Below, one piece after another: positions 35,954-44,802 of a DNA stretch of 64,000 nucleotides. The position numbers were made by a program, and so were the translations under genes. How positions within the stretch are numbered: position 1 is the stretch's first letter; every line of letters starts with the position of its first letter. Origin of the DNA: Phocaeicola faecalis (GTDB taxonomy: Bacteria > Bacteroidota > Bacteroidia > Bacteroidales > Bacteroidaceae); NCBI RefSeq assembly GCF_021730445.1, contig NZ_JADNRM010000001.1:821004-885003 (forward strand). Direction: 5' to 3'. The notes under the pieces are model-generated. The model saw only the letters and a program-made list of their open reading frames with translations, was not told the DNA's origin and ran no database searches.

Positions 35954-36246
35954 TATTCAAAAACGTAAACATCCTCATTTGGTTTCTTCATCAGATACTT
36001 CTCACGGGCTATTTTCTCCAAAGCCTCGGGATTGCTGGTCAACTCTTTCAGCTTCTCGGTATCCTCTTCATATTGCTTTCTGTATTTTTCGATTTCACTG
36101 TTCAGCGCACTGATTTCATTGCGATGCTGCACACGCTGAATCAGACTGTTTTCATCCAAGAAACCGATAACCACAATAAATATCAGCACCGTAATCATAT
36201 ACTTATGGTGCCGGATGTAGTTCCAAATAGTCAGCAATTTACTCAT
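35953..36246 (-). CDS. ftsB: Septum formation initiator FtsB/DivIC-like
   Basis: I start at the ATG at 36246 (MSKLLTIWNY, 97 residues) because a minus-strand -7-like TATCTTTG lies at 36274-36281, downstream of the more distal in-frame ATG at 36297. The protein has a short cytoplasmic tail, one membrane helix (about 16-30), a coiled coil (about 35-72) and a C-terminal LEKIAREKYLMKKPNEDVYV block typical of FtsB/DivIC. It links early and late cell-division proteins in the periplasm. It is the first gene of a chain with a HipA-like kinase and DUF3037. Confidence 0.88.
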   Translation of the reverse strand: MSKLLTIWNYIRHHKYMITVLIFIVVIGFLDENSLIQRVQHRNEISALNSEIEKYRKQYEEDTEKLKELTSNPEALEKIAREKYLMKKPNEDVYVFE

Positions 36247-36365
36247 AACGAACGTTCTTTTTTCTCCTTTGTGCAAAGATAGAAATATTTCAGGCAACCA
36301 TACATAAAAACACCGATAATTTATGTACTTTTGCAGAACTCATATTTAGTAAAGGAACTCCGCTT

Positions 36366-38195
36366 ATGGAAAATTATATCGTATCGGCACGAAAATATCG
36401 TCCCGTTACATTCGAATCGGTTGTGGGCCAACGTGCTTTGACCACTACCCTGAAAAATGCGATTGCTACCGGCAAGCTGGCACATGCCTACCTGTTCTGC
36501 GGACCACGCGGTGTGGGGAAGACAACGTGTGCACGTATCTTCGCCAAAACCATCAACTGCCTGTCTCCTACCGCTGACGGAGAGGCGTGCAACCAGTGTG
36601 AATCGTGCCTTGCCTTTAATGAGCAACGCTCCTATAACATTCATGAGTTGGATGCTGCCAGCAATAACTCGGTGGAAGATATCCGTTCGTTGATAGAGCA
36701 AGTACGCATCCCGCCACAGATTGGCAAATACAAAGTATATATCATTGACGAGGTGCACATGCTGTCCCAAGCTGCCTTCAATGCTTTTCTGAAGACCCTG
36801 GAAGAGCCTCCTCATCATGCCATCTTTATCCTTGCCACTACCGAAAAGCATAAGATATTGCCTACCATCCTGAGCCGTTGCCAGATTTATGATTTCAACC
36901 GTATCGGAATTAAAGATACCACAGAGCATCTGCAATATGTAGCAAAACAGGAACATATCAATGCCGAGCCCGAAGCGCTGACCGTCATTGCCCAAAAAGC
37001 GGACGGAGGTATGCGTGATGCACTCTCCATCTTTGACCAGGTGGTGAGCTTTACAGGGGGAAACATCACTTATAAAAGTGTCATCGAGAACCTGAACGTG
37101 CTGGATTATGAATACTACTTTACATTGACGGATTTATTGCTCGAAAACAAGGTACCCGAAGCAATGCTGCTCTTCAATGATGTACTGAAAAAAGGATTCG
37201 ACGGCAACCACTTTATTACGGGGCTCTCTTCGCATTTCCGCGATTTATTGGTGAGTAAGGATGACTCAACCCTGCAATTACTGGAAGTAGGGGCAAGCAT
37301 ACGCGAGCGTTATCAGGCACAAGCCCGGAAATGTGACGCCAAGTTCCTGTATCGGGCCATGAAACTGTGCAACGACTGTGATTTAAGTTATCGCGCCAGC
37401 AAGAACAAACGTCTGCTGGTAGAGCTGACACTGATACAATGTGCACAACTGACCTTACCCGACGCTGACGATTTGGTTGGTGGGCGCAGCCCTAAGAAGA
37501 ATCAACTCAAACCCATATTTACGCAGCAAGCAACTTCTGAAGTTACTACGCAATCACAGCCTCAGGCTCCGGTTGCCGCTGCACAGACCGGTGTTGCTCC
37601 GGCTGCTTCATCGTCGACTGCACCACAGGGTGCGGCCGGTTCTGTGAATGCAGGCCGTCCAAGTCCGCTGCCCCAAGCCAGAGAAGAGAAAAAGATTCCG
37701 GTGTTTAAGGCGGGTACGTTGAGTATGTCCATACGTCGTCCCCTGCATGAACAAACAGCAGAGAAAACAAATGAAAAAACAACTGCTGCCATCCATGCAA
37801 CCGCTGCCTCAAGTGCTGCCTCTTACGAGGATTATATCTTTAACGAAAAGGATTTGAACTATTATTGGCGTGAATTTGCAGCTAATCTGCCGATTGAAGA
37901 GAAAGCGAACTCGGCACGCATGATGAACATGAATCCGAAGCTGCTGAATGATACCACCTTCGAAGTATTGGTAGACAATGAGATGGTAGAAAAATATATG
38001 ATGCAGTTAGTTCAGGCTATTCAAAACCATTTGCGCGAACGTCTCCATAACCGAAAGATAACGATGACAGTCCGGGTAAGCGCTCCGACTGAAAATATAC
38101 GTGCTTACAGTCATGTAGAACGTTTCCAGATGATGAGTAAAAAGAATCCCAACCTGCTGAAATTAAAAGAAGCGTTGGGACTGGAATTATCATAA
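36366..38195 (+). CDS. dnaX: DNA polymerase III subunit gamma/tau
   Basis: This 609-residue clamp-loader ATPase has Walker A GPRGVGKT (46-53), a zinc site with Cys65, Cys75, Cys78 and Cys81, Walker B VYIIDEVHML and the sensor ILSRCQIYDF. Residues about 375-480 are a Pro/Ala/Gln-rich linker, and the C-terminus is a Bacteroidota-type tau domain. The gamma/tau distinction by frameshift is not evident: I see no strong slippery poly-A site in the linker. A -7-like TACTTTTG at 36326-36333 lies in the gap with the divergent ftsB operon. Confidence 0.95.
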   Translation: MENYIVSARKYRPVTFESVVGQRALTTTLKNAIATGKLAHAYLFCGPRGVGKTTCARIFAKTINCLSPTADGEACNQCESCLAFNEQRSYNIHELDAASNNSVEDIRSLIEQVRIPPQIGKYKVYIIDEVHMLSQAAFNAFLKTLEEPPHHAIFILATTEKHKILPTILSRCQIYDFNRIGIKDTTEHLQYVAKQEHINAEPEALTVIAQKADGGMRDALSIFDQVVSFTGGNITYKSVIENLNVLDYEYYFTLTDLLLENKVPEAMLLFNDVLKKGFDGNHFITGLSSHFRDLLVSKDDSTLQLLEVGASIRERYQAQARKCDAKFLYRAMKLCNDCDLSYRASKNKRLLVELTLIQCAQLTLPDADDLVGGRSPKKNQLKPIFTQQATSEVTTQSQPQAPVAAAQTGVAPAASSSTAPQGAAGSVNAGRPSPLPQAREEKKIPVFKAGTLSMSIRRPLHEQTAEKTNEKTTAAIHATAASSAASYEDYIFNEKDLNYYWREFAANLPIEEKANSARMMNMNPKLLNDTTFEVLVDNEMVEKYMMQLVQAIQNHLRERLHNRKITMTVRVSAPTENIRAYSHVERFQMMSKKNPNLLKLKEALGLELS

Positions 38196-38260
38196 GATAT
38201 TTTGTTTCCGCCGAAGGGAGTGACCTCTAAGCACACACCCTATCGGTGGAAGCCTATCGC

Positions 38261-38716
38261 CTATAAATCGTGATTACGCAAACGGTATTGCGCCAACTCT
38301 TCATACTTAGTTCCCGGACGTCCGTAATTGCAATATGGATAAATAGAGATGCCGCCACGCGGAGTAAAGATGCCGGTCACTTCGATATACTTAGGATTCA
38401 TCAACTTAATCAAGTCCTTCATAATGATATTTACACAATCTTCATGAAAATCACCGTGATTACGAAAGCTGAACAGATAAAGTTTCAGGCTCTTGCTTTC
38501 TACCATCTTCATGTCGGGCAGATAAGAAATACGAATCTCAGCAAAATCCGGTTGTCCGGTGATGGGGCAAAGACTGGTAAATTCGGGACAATTGAAACGC
38601 ACCCAATAATCATTTCCGGGATGCTTGTTTACAAAAGATTCCAGTACCTCAGGAGCATAATCCTGCTTGTATTCGGTCTTCTTCCCTAATATTGTCAATT
38701 CATCTTTTCTTTCCAT
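38261..38716 (-). CDS. queF: NADPH-dependent 7-cyano-7-deazaguanine reductase
   Basis: I start at the ATG at 38716 ([10 protein letters not shown], 151 residues); the longer frame would extend into queC. It is the short, unimodular Que[17 protein letters not shown] carries the nucleophile Cys50 and Asp57, and [20 protein letters not shown] plus HEDCVN complete the fold. It reduces preQ0 to preQ1, the last free-base step before tRNA insertion of queuosine. It is the last gene of the yhhQ-queC-queF operon, 28 bp after queC. Confidence 0.95.
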   Translation of the reverse strand: MERKDELTILGKKTEYKQDYAPEVLESFVNKHPGNDYWVRFNCPEFTSLCPITGQPDFAEIRISYLPDMKMVESKSLKLYLFSFRNHGDFHEDCVNIIMKDLIKLMNPKYIEVTGIFTPRGGISIYPYCNYGRPGTKYEELAQYRLRNHDL

Positions 38717-38744
38717 ATAGTTATTATTTTTTAGTTTCAAGAAA

Positions 38745-39401
38745 TCACTTCTTACTTGCCAGGTATTTTTCCAAACCTTCACGGCGAAGCTTGCATGCCG
38801 GACAATGTCCGCATCCATCCCCCTGAATGCCATTATAACAAGTTAATGTTTCCCGGCGAATCAAATCAAGAACTCCCAATTCATCCGCCAGTGCCCATGT
38901 TTCCGCCTTATCAATCCACATCAGCGGAGTATGAAGAACGAATTGCTCATCCATGGCAAGATTGAGCGTGACATTCAATGACTTGATAAAAGCATCCCGA
39001 CAATCGGGATAACCGCTGAAATCAGTCTGAGACACACCGGTCACAATATGATTGATGCCATGTTCGCGAGCATAAACGGCTGCAATGCTCAAGAAGAACA
39101 GGTTACGCCCCGGAACAAACGTATTCGGGAAACTATCGGCCGGTTTCTCCTTATCCATTGCAATACTGGCATCTGTCAATGAATTCTTACCCAGATGGCC
39201 GATAAAAGAAACATCCATCGCTTCAAACTCTACTCCTGCCCCGGCAGCTATGGAACGTGCCAGTTCTACCTCTTTCACATGTTTTTGTCCATAGACAAAA
39301 CTCAACGCATATACTTTTCTAAAATGTTTCTTTGCCCAAAACAGACAAGTAGTCGAGTCCTGCCCACCGCTGAACACAACCAATGCATCACTCCTATTCA
39401 T
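38745..39401 (-). CDS. queC: 7-cyano-7-deazaguanine synthase
   Basis: This 218-residue cytoplasmic enzyme has the PP-loop SGGQDS (11-16) and a C-terminal zinc site in [17 protein letters not shown]. It converts 7-carboxy-7-deazaguanine to preQ0 using ATP and ammonia. The queD and queE genes are not in the window. It starts 3 bp after the transporter gene and shares its leader, so it would be under the candidate preQ1 riboswitch. Confidence 0.96.
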   Translation of the reverse strand: MNRSDALVVFSGGQDSTTCLFWAKKHFRKVYALSFVYGQKHVKEVELARSIAAGAGVEFEAMDVSFIGHLGKNSLTDASIAMDKEKPADSFPNTFVPGRNLFFLSIAAVYAREHGINHIVTGVSQTDFSGYPDCRDAFIKSLNVTLNLAMDEQFVLHTPLMWIDKAETWALADELGVLDLIRRETLTCYNGIQGDGCGHCPACKLRREGLEKYLASKK

Positions 39402-39404
39402 ATA

Positions 39405-40091
39405 TTACAGTTCTTTGATTTTTAATACGTTGTAGGAAATATTCTCGTCATAAACATCACTTCCGTCCACCTTCTTTATATAATTCACCACACGGATGGT
39501 AACAGGGAGGATAATGATTTCATAAAGTGTTTTTAAAAGAGCTTGCAGAATCATCATTTTAATCAACTCACTCACCGGCATCAGTCCCCCGAAAGCAATC
39601 GGAAAGAAAATCAGCGAATCGGCACTTTCACCCACCAATGTAGAAGTGATGGCGCGAAGTGAGAAATTCTTGCCTCCCGAAGCCAGCTTCATCTTGCTCA
39701 TGACATAAGCATTGAGAAAAGAACCAATCAAAAAAGCAGTCAGACTTGCCACAGCAATACGCGGTGCCATGCCGAAAACGAAATTGAAGCCCTCTTCGCC
39801 TTCCCAAAACGGTGCCGCAGGCATCATAATCGCCAATTGCCCCAGTGCGACAACCATAAAATTCATGGCAAAGCCCATCCAAATAATCAGCCTTGCCTTA
39901 CGGAAGCCCCATACTTCGGCTATGCAGTCATTGATGATATAAGAAATAGGAAATACGACAAGCCCGGCAGTAGCAGTAATTTTCCAAATCTGGACTACCT
40001 TGGTTTCCAATAAGTTTGCTGCAACAAGACATACACAAAACAGTATGCCAAGCAACATAAAAGATACAGATACAGTGTTATTATTCTTCAT
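39405..40091 (-). CDS. yhhQ: Queuosine precursor transporter, YhhQ family
   Basis: This 228-residue membrane protein has about six helices and the family's LLETKVVQIW, FPISYIINDCIAEVWGF and STLVGESADSLIFFPIAF blocks. YhhQ-type proteins import preQ0, preQ1 or queuine. It is the first gene of the queuosine operon and follows a structured leader resembling a preQ1-I riboswitch. A minus-strand -7-like TATCTTTG at 40172-40179 would give a leader of about 75 nt. Confidence 0.9.
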   Translation of the reverse strand: MKNNNTVSVSFMLLGILFCVCLVAANLLETKVVQIWKITATAGLVVFPISYIINDCIAEVWGFRKARLIIWMGFAMNFMVVALGQLAIMMPAAPFWEGEEGFNFVFGMAPRIAVASLTAFLIGSFLNAYVMSKMKLASGGKNFSLRAITSTLVGESADSLIFFPIAFGGLMPVSELIKMMILQALLKTLYEIIILPVTIRVVNYIKKVDGSDVYDENISYNVLKIKEL

Positions 40092-40094
40092 TTT

Positions 40095-40127
40095 TCCTGT
40101 TTTTTACGTGGTGTTCTAGAATACACG
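40095..40127 (-). ncRNA. Candidate preQ1-I riboswitch upstream of yhhQ-queC-queF
   Basis: On the minus strand, CGTG (40127-40124) pairs with CACG (40110-40107) around a loop containing ATTCTAGAACAC, followed by the A-rich tail TAAAAAACAGGA that ends 3 nt before the yhhQ ATG. Loop UUCU can pair with tail AGGA as a pseudoknot, which would hide the Shine-Dalgarno. Stem, UUC and ACACC in the loop and an A-rich tail are all features of preQ1-I riboswitches, and the operon is the expected target. P1 is short (4 bp) and the fit is by eye. Confidence 0.5.
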
Positions 40128-40171
40128 ACCGCTATTCACGGCAATCATACGTCTATTGTGAAATTCGGATG

Positions 40172-40210
40172 CAAAGATACGCACTTTTTTCAGAAACAAT
40201 ATTATCTTTG
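40172..40210. promoter_or_regulatory. Divergent -7 elements for yhhQ and nth
   Basis: TATCTTTG occurs on the minus strand at 40172-40179 (for yhhQ) and on the plus strand at 40203-40210 (for nth). Both match TAnnTTTG exactly; neither has a clear -33 TTTG at 19-21 nt. Confidence 0.5.
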
Positions 40211-40255
40211 TAACTAATTTAAATTAAAGACCTCGGGAATAAGTTAAGGACCATC

Positions 40256-40900
40256 ATGAGAAAGAAAGAATTATATGATAAGGTAATAACGTATTTTCAA
40301 AATGCAATGCCTGTTGCAGAAACGGAACTGCATTATAACAATCCGTTTGAACTGCTGATAGCGGTCATCCTCAGTGCACAATGCACGGACAAACGCGTAA
40401 ACATGATTACCCCGCCCCTCTATCGGGATTTCCCTACGCCGGAAGCTTTAGCAGCCTCTACTCCGGAAGTCATCTATGAATACATCCGCAGTGTGAGCTA
40501 TCCCAATAATAAAGCAAAGCATCTGGTGGGCATGGCACAAATGTTGGTCAAAGACTTCCATAGTGAAGTGCCCGGCACACTGGAAGAACTGATTAAGTTG
40601 CCGGGAGTAGGAAGAAAAACAGCTAATGTCATTCAAAGCGTAGTATTCAATAAAGCGGCAATGGCAGTAGATACTCATGTGTTTCGAGTAAGCCACCGCA
40701 TCGGTCTGGTGCCGCAAACTTGTACTACTCCGCTGGCGACCGAAAAATATCTGATGAAATACATCCCGGAAGAAATCGTTCCGACAGCCCACCACTGGCT
40801 CATCTTGCACGGCAGGTATGTGTGCATGGCCAGAACTCCCAAATGTGAAGAATGTGGACTAAACGGACTCTGCCAATATTCATTAAAACCGAAAATCTAA
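40256..40900 (+). CDS. nth: Endonuclease III (DNA glycosylase/AP lyase)
   Basis: This 214-residue repair enzyme has the helix-hairpin-helix LPGVGRKTANV with catalytic Lys121, Asp139 in AVDTHVFRV, and the iron-sulphur cluster cysteines C190, C197, C200 and C206 (spacing 6, 2, 5). It removes oxidised pyrimidines and cuts the resulting abasic site. Transcribed divergently from the queuosine operon; its stop codon overlaps the convergent MBL-fold gene by 4 bp. Confidence 0.96.
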   Translation: MRKKELYDKVITYFQNAMPVAETELHYNNPFELLIAVILSAQCTDKRVNMITPPLYRDFPTPEALAASTPEVIYEYIRSVSYPNNKAKHLVGMAQMLVKDFHSEVPGTLEELIKLPGVGRKTANVIQSVVFNKAAMAVDTHVFRVSHRIGLVPQTCTTPLATEKYLMKYIPEEIVPTAHHWLILHGRYVCMARTPKCEECGLNGLCQYSLKPKI

Positions 40901-41676
40901 CCGACAGAAATTACTTCTCCGTCATAAGCAAAATGCACATGAGGGGGAAGCAGTTTCTCAACTTCCGAATGTAGCCCCATGTGATGACTCATGTGAATAA
41001 AATAAGTTTCTTTAGCCCCGATGCGCTTTGCATTATCCAACGCCTCCTGCAAATTTTGGTGCGTATTATGAGATTGGGGACGCAAGGCATTCATTACCAG
41101 CACATCCAGTCCATCCAGAAGTTCATACTCCGACTCCGGCATGGTCAACATATCTGTAATCCACGCCATGTTGCCAATGCGGTATCCCAAAATAGGAAGT
41201 TTGCCATGCATCACACGGATGGGAATAATCTCTATCTCAGTTCCTTCCGAATTACTGACTGTAAAAGGAGAGTCCGGGACAATCTCTTCCAATAGAATGC
41301 GAGGCACTCCCGGATATAGATGCTCTGCAAAACAATAAGGAATACGTTGACGCAAACGCTCTGCCGTATATCGTTCCGCATAAACCGGCACATCACGGAA
41401 ACGGCAAAAAGGGCGTAAATCATCCAAACCACCCACATGGTCATAATGCTCATGACTGATTAATACAGCATCAAGGGGTTTAAAGTCATTCAGGCGTATC
41501 ATCTGTTCACGGAAATCGGGACCGCAATCCATCAGAATCCGCACTCCTTCCGTTTCTATCAGTCCCGAACAACGCAAACGGTTATCCCGAGCATCATTGC
41601 TGGTACAAACCGGACATTTACACCCTATTTCGGGTACTCCCGTAGATGTTCCGCTACCTAATATTGTAATCTTCAT
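40897..41676 (-). CDS. MBL-fold metallohydrolase, PhnP-like
   Basis: This 259-residue cytoplasmic protein begins with the PhnP-type LGSGTSTGVPEIGCKCPVC, has the metal motif HEHYDHVGG and further ligands in DCGPD, WITDM and HMSHH. PhnP is a cyclic phosphodiesterase in phosphonate breakdown, but no phn genes are near, so the substrate is open. The N-terminal cysteines resemble the zinc-binding loop of PhnP. It follows murB by 7 bp and overlaps the convergent nth end by 4 bp. Confidence 0.88.
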   Translation of the reverse strand: MKITILGSGTSTGVPEIGCKCPVCTSNDARDNRLRCSGLIETEGVRILMDCGPDFREQMIRLNDFKPLDAVLISHEHYDHVGGLDDLRPFCRFRDVPVYAERYTAERLRQRIPYCFAEHLYPGVPRILLEEIVPDSPFTVSNSEGTEIEIIPIRVMHGKLPILGYRIGNMAWITDMLTMPESEYELLDGLDVLVMNALRPQSHNTHQNLQEALDNAKRIGAKETYFIHMSHHMGLHSEVEKLLPPHVHFAYDGEVISVG

Positions 41677-41683
41677 ATAATAG

Positions 41684-42697
41684 TTAAATAAAATTCACTT
41701 CGGGAGAAATAGTTATCCCGAATTTCAGAAAAACAGACTCTTGTATCTGCCGGGACAAATCCACGATTTCTCTTCCGGTAGCCCCTCCACAATTTACCAA
41801 TACCAAAGCCTGTTTAGAATGAACACCTGCATTGCCTACTTGTTTACCTTTCCAGCCACAACAATCAATCATCCACGCTGCCGGAATCTTGACTTTATCT
41901 TCCCCCATATCATAATGAGGCATCTCAGGATATTCTCTTAGCAATGTCTCGAATTGCAGACGCGGCACAACAGGATTCATAAAAAAACTTCCTGCATTGC
42001 CCTGCACTTTTGGATCCGGCAACTTTGCCTCACGTATCGCTATTACTGTATTGCGCACGTTTTCGAGTGTTACCCCGCATCCGCGTTTTTCCAATTCACC
42101 TCTCACATTGCCATATTCAAGATTAAAAAGAGGATGTTTTCCAAGACGGTAAGTCACATAAGTAACTATATATTTTCCTTTTAATTCTTTTTTAAATATA
42201 CTCTCACGATAGGCATAGTGGCATTCAGCATTAGAAAACACACGTTCCCGCCCTGTAGCGACTTCTACCGTTTCTACCGAAACAATCAAATCTTTCGCCT
42301 CGGCACCGTATGCACCAATATTTTGCACAGCCGAAGCTCCCACTTCCCCCGGTATCAAAGATAAATTCTCCGCACCGTACCATCCGTGCTGCACGGCAAA
42401 AGCTACAAAATCATCCCATATTTCTCCGGCTCCTACCCTGACTTCGACAGTTCTATCATTCTCACTCACCACCTCATAACCATGAATGGCCGAATGTAAA
42501 ACAGCCCCTTCATAATCTGCCGTAAACAACAAATTACTGCCACCGCCAATGTGTAGCCATGAAGATTCTAAATAATCCTTATTTAATAATATAGTCTTCA
42601 ATTCAGCAACCGACTCATATTCTACAAACACAGACGCTTTTACATCCATGCCGAAAGTATTATGCGGCAACAGTGAATAGTCCTTTATTTCTCTCAT
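41684..42697 (-). CDS. murB: UDP-N-acetylenolpyruvoylglucosamine reductase
   Basis: This 337-residue flavoenzyme is the long type I Mur[46 protein letters not shown] and a [11 protein letters not shown] block with the proton-donating serine are all present. It completes UDP-MurNAc synthesis for peptidoglycan. It lies 15 bp after a DUF4348 lipoprotein gene and 7 bp before the MBL gene, so these three form an operon, though their functions look unrelated. Confidence 0.96.
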   Translation of the reverse strand: MREIKDYSLLPHNTFGMDVKASVFVEYESVAELKTILLNKDYLESSWLHIGGGSNLLFTADYEGAVLHSAIHGYEVVSENDRTVEVRVGAGEIWDDFVAFAVQHGWYGAENLSLIPGEVGASAVQNIGAYGAEAKDLIVSVETVEVATGRERVFSNAECHYAYRESIFKKELKGKYIVTYVTYRLGKHPLFNLEYGNVRGELEKRGCGVTLENVRNTVIAIREAKLPDPKVQGNAGSFFMNPVVPRLQFETLLREYPEMPHYDMGEDKVKIPAAWMIDCCGWKGKQVGNAGVHSKQALVLVNCGGATGREIVDLSRQIQESVFLKFGITISPEVNFI

Positions 42698-42712
42698 CCG
42701 TCATTAATTGGG

Positions 42713-43573
42713 TTAATCGCTTAAATCCTCAAACTGCACTAACTTCCACAGTCCATTGCGCCGTTCAAAGTAAAGCGTATTGTTAAATCCATTACCGAAT
42801 CCTTTTATCTCGATTACCTTTGTATTCGATTTAGGATTCTCGTTTTGTCCATAATTTACATTTGTCAAAAACTCACGGGGAAGCACCGGTTGGAAAGCAA
42901 ACCACTGTCCCGTTTCAAGAGTCGTTTCTATTATCTGAAATTCATCGTCCGGATCTACCGTAACAAACTTCAGTGGATGATGAAGGCGTGTTTGCTGAAA
43001 AACAGAATCATTGGCAAAACGTTCATAAAACTCATAAAAGTTCTCCTTGGTGTCCTCACTCTTCGGCATATCTGCAAAATCAATGGCTTCCAACTTCCAG
43101 AGCCCCTTCAAACGTTCAAAATAATATCGCTTTATCTTGTTCGTCTTTAAATAAATCCACTCAATCTTCACACTGGTAGCAGTAGTATCTTTCTCAGCTT
43201 CCATATCCACCGTCTTGTCAAAAAGAACAGTATAAGAGTCTAATTGACTGAACAACAAGTCATGCTCCCAATCTTTCTTTTCGATATGTTCCTTCTTATC
43301 CATCGTATAATAAGGCAACGGGAACACGATACGCGACACTTGCAGCTTTTCATCAATCGCAAAATTGTAGATAAAGTCAGCAAAACTTTCATCAGCAGTA
43401 GCCGGAACCATCGGTTCTTCTTCTACCACCTCCATCGCCTCTGCCGTATCAGGAACGGCTGTCAACGAATCAATCTCTTCAGTGAGCATCTCGAAGGGGT
43501 CTATTTTCTTTTTACCGCCTCCACAGGAGCTGACCAGCATAACCAGACAAACTCCGATAATTAGTTTTCTCAT
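42713..43573 (-). CDS. DUF4348-like lipoprotein
   Basis: This 286-residue lipoprotein has lipobox LVSSC (Cys17), an acidic linker (about 25-60) and two related halves: each ends in a beta-strand pair with an RNGLWKL or LKGLWKL motif (about residue 158 and 277), which suggests an internal duplication. The fold resembles DUF4348 proteins of Bacteroidales; the function is unknown. A minus-strand -7-like TATTTTTG lies at 43599-43606. Confidence 0.75.
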   Translation of the reverse strand: MRKLIIGVCLVMLVSSCGGGKKKIDPFEMLTEEIDSLTAVPDTAEAMEVVEEEPMVPATADESFADFIYNFAIDEKLQVSRIVFPLPYYTMDKKEHIEKKDWEHDLLFSQLDSYTVLFDKTVDMEAEKDTTATSVKIEWIYLKTNKIKRYYFERLKGLWKLEAIDFADMPKSEDTKENFYEFYERFANDSVFQQTRLHHPLKFVTVDPDDEFQIIETTLETGQWFAFQPVLPREFLTNVNYGQNENPKSNTKVIEIKGFGNGFNNTLYFERRNGLWKLVQFEDLSD

Positions 43574-43684
43574 TTTCTATTTTTAGAAAAAATCGATGCA
43601 AAAATATCTCTTTTTTTAGTTTTCAGCAAAATATTCGGTTTAATTCGCTAACTTTGCGGTCATTAAAAAAATAAAGAAAAAAGT

Positions 43685-44719
43685 ATGTTAGCTAAAATAG
43701 AACAATTACTTCAGGAAATTGAAGGCTTACACGCTGCTAATGCAGAGGAATTAGAAGCCCTGCGTATTAAATATCTTAGTAAAAAAGGGGCAATTAATGA
43801 GTTGATGGCAGACTTCCGCAATGTACCTGCCGACCAAAAGAAAGAAGTGGGAATGAAGCTGAATGAGCTGAAAAACAAGGCTCAAGAACGTATTACCACG
43901 CTGAAAGAAACTTTTGAGACACAAGACAACGGAGCTGCCGAAATGGACCTTACCCGCACGGCATATCCTATTGAATTAGGAACCCGCCATCCGTTAAGCA
44001 TTGTCAAGAATGAAATTATCGATATTTTCCACCGCCTCGGTTTCAGCATTGCCGATGGACCGGAAATAGAAGATGACTGGCATGTTTTTTCTTCCATGAA
44101 CTTTGCCGAAGATCATCCGGCTCGCGATATGCAGGATACTTTCTTCGTTGAAGCCAATCCTGAGCATGTACAGGGCAACGTCATTTTACGTACACATACT
44201 TCATCTGTACAAAGCCGGGTAATGGAAAGCACCCAGCCACCCATCCGAATTATTTGTCCGGGTCGTGTATATCGTAACGAGGCTATCAGCTATCGTGCAC
44301 ATGCCTTTTTCCATCAGGTAGAAGCTCTCTATATTGACAAGAACGTATCATTTACCGACTTGAAACAAGTATTGCTTCTATTTGCGAAGGAAATGTTCGG
44401 TGCCGAAACTCAGATTCGTCTGCGTCCTTCCTACTTCCCCTTTACCGAGCCAAGTGCGGAAATGGATATCAGCTGTAATATCTGCGGCGGAAAAGGATGT
44501 CCGTTCTGCAAAGGAACCGGCTGGGTAGAAATTTTGGGTTGCGGTATGGTAGACCCGAATGTATTGGAAGCCAATGGCATTGACAGCAAAGTTTACTCGG
44601 GATATGCATTAGGTATGGGTATCGAACGTATCACCAACCTGAAATATCGTGTAAACGACTTGCGTTTGTTCTCTGAAAATGATACACGTTTCTTAAAAGA
44701 GTTCGAAGCTGCCAATTAA
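43685..44719 (+). CDS. pheS: Phenylalanyl-tRNA synthetase alpha subunit
   Basis: This 344-residue class II synthetase subunit has an N-terminal coiled coil (1-90), motif 2 in RVYRNEAISYRAHAFFHQVEALY and motif 3 in GYALGMGIERITNLKY, plus the CNICGGKGCPFCKGTGW cysteine-rich stretch common in many PheS. It charges tRNA-Phe together with PheT, which is not adjacent. A -7-like TAACTTTG lies at 43649-43656 and a terminator follows at 44744. Confidence 0.97.
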   Translation: MLAKIEQLLQEIEGLHAANAEELEALRIKYLSKKGAINELMADFRNVPADQKKEVGMKLNELKNKAQERITTLKETFETQDNGAAEMDLTRTAYPIELGTRHPLSIVKNEIIDIFHRLGFSIADGPEIEDDWHVFSSMNFAEDHPARDMQDTFFVEANPEHVQGNVILRTHTSSVQSRVMESTQPPIRIICPGRVYRNEAISYRAHAFFHQVEALYIDKNVSFTDLKQVLLLFAKEMFGAETQIRLRPSYFPFTEPSAEMDISCNICGGKGCPFCKGTGWVEILGCGMVDPNVLEANGIDSKVYSGYALGMGIERITNLKYRVNDLRLFSENDTRFLKEFEAAN

Positions 44720-44743
44720 TCAGTCTTTGTTTTGAATTTCATA

Positions 44744-44792
44744 AAACGATTAATAGACGGAACATTCTTTTGTCTGTTAATCGTTTCTTTAT
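44744..44792 (+). terminator. Intrinsic terminator of pheS
   Basis: AAACGATTAA (44744-44753) pairs with TTAATCGTTT (44777-44786), with inner AGAC/GTCT pairing possible, followed by CTTTAT. It ends 10 bp before the MFS gene. Confidence 0.75.
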
Positions 44793-44802
44793 ATAATAAT
44801 GT

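Noticed and set aside
37441-37700. Programmed frameshift site in dnaX
   Set aside because: I looked for an A-rich slippery run before the Pro/Ala-rich linker and found none convincing.
38717-38833. Longer N-terminus for QueF (start at 38833)
   Set aside because: The extra 39 residues overlap queC and do not resemble QueF; the MERKDEL start gives the normal length.
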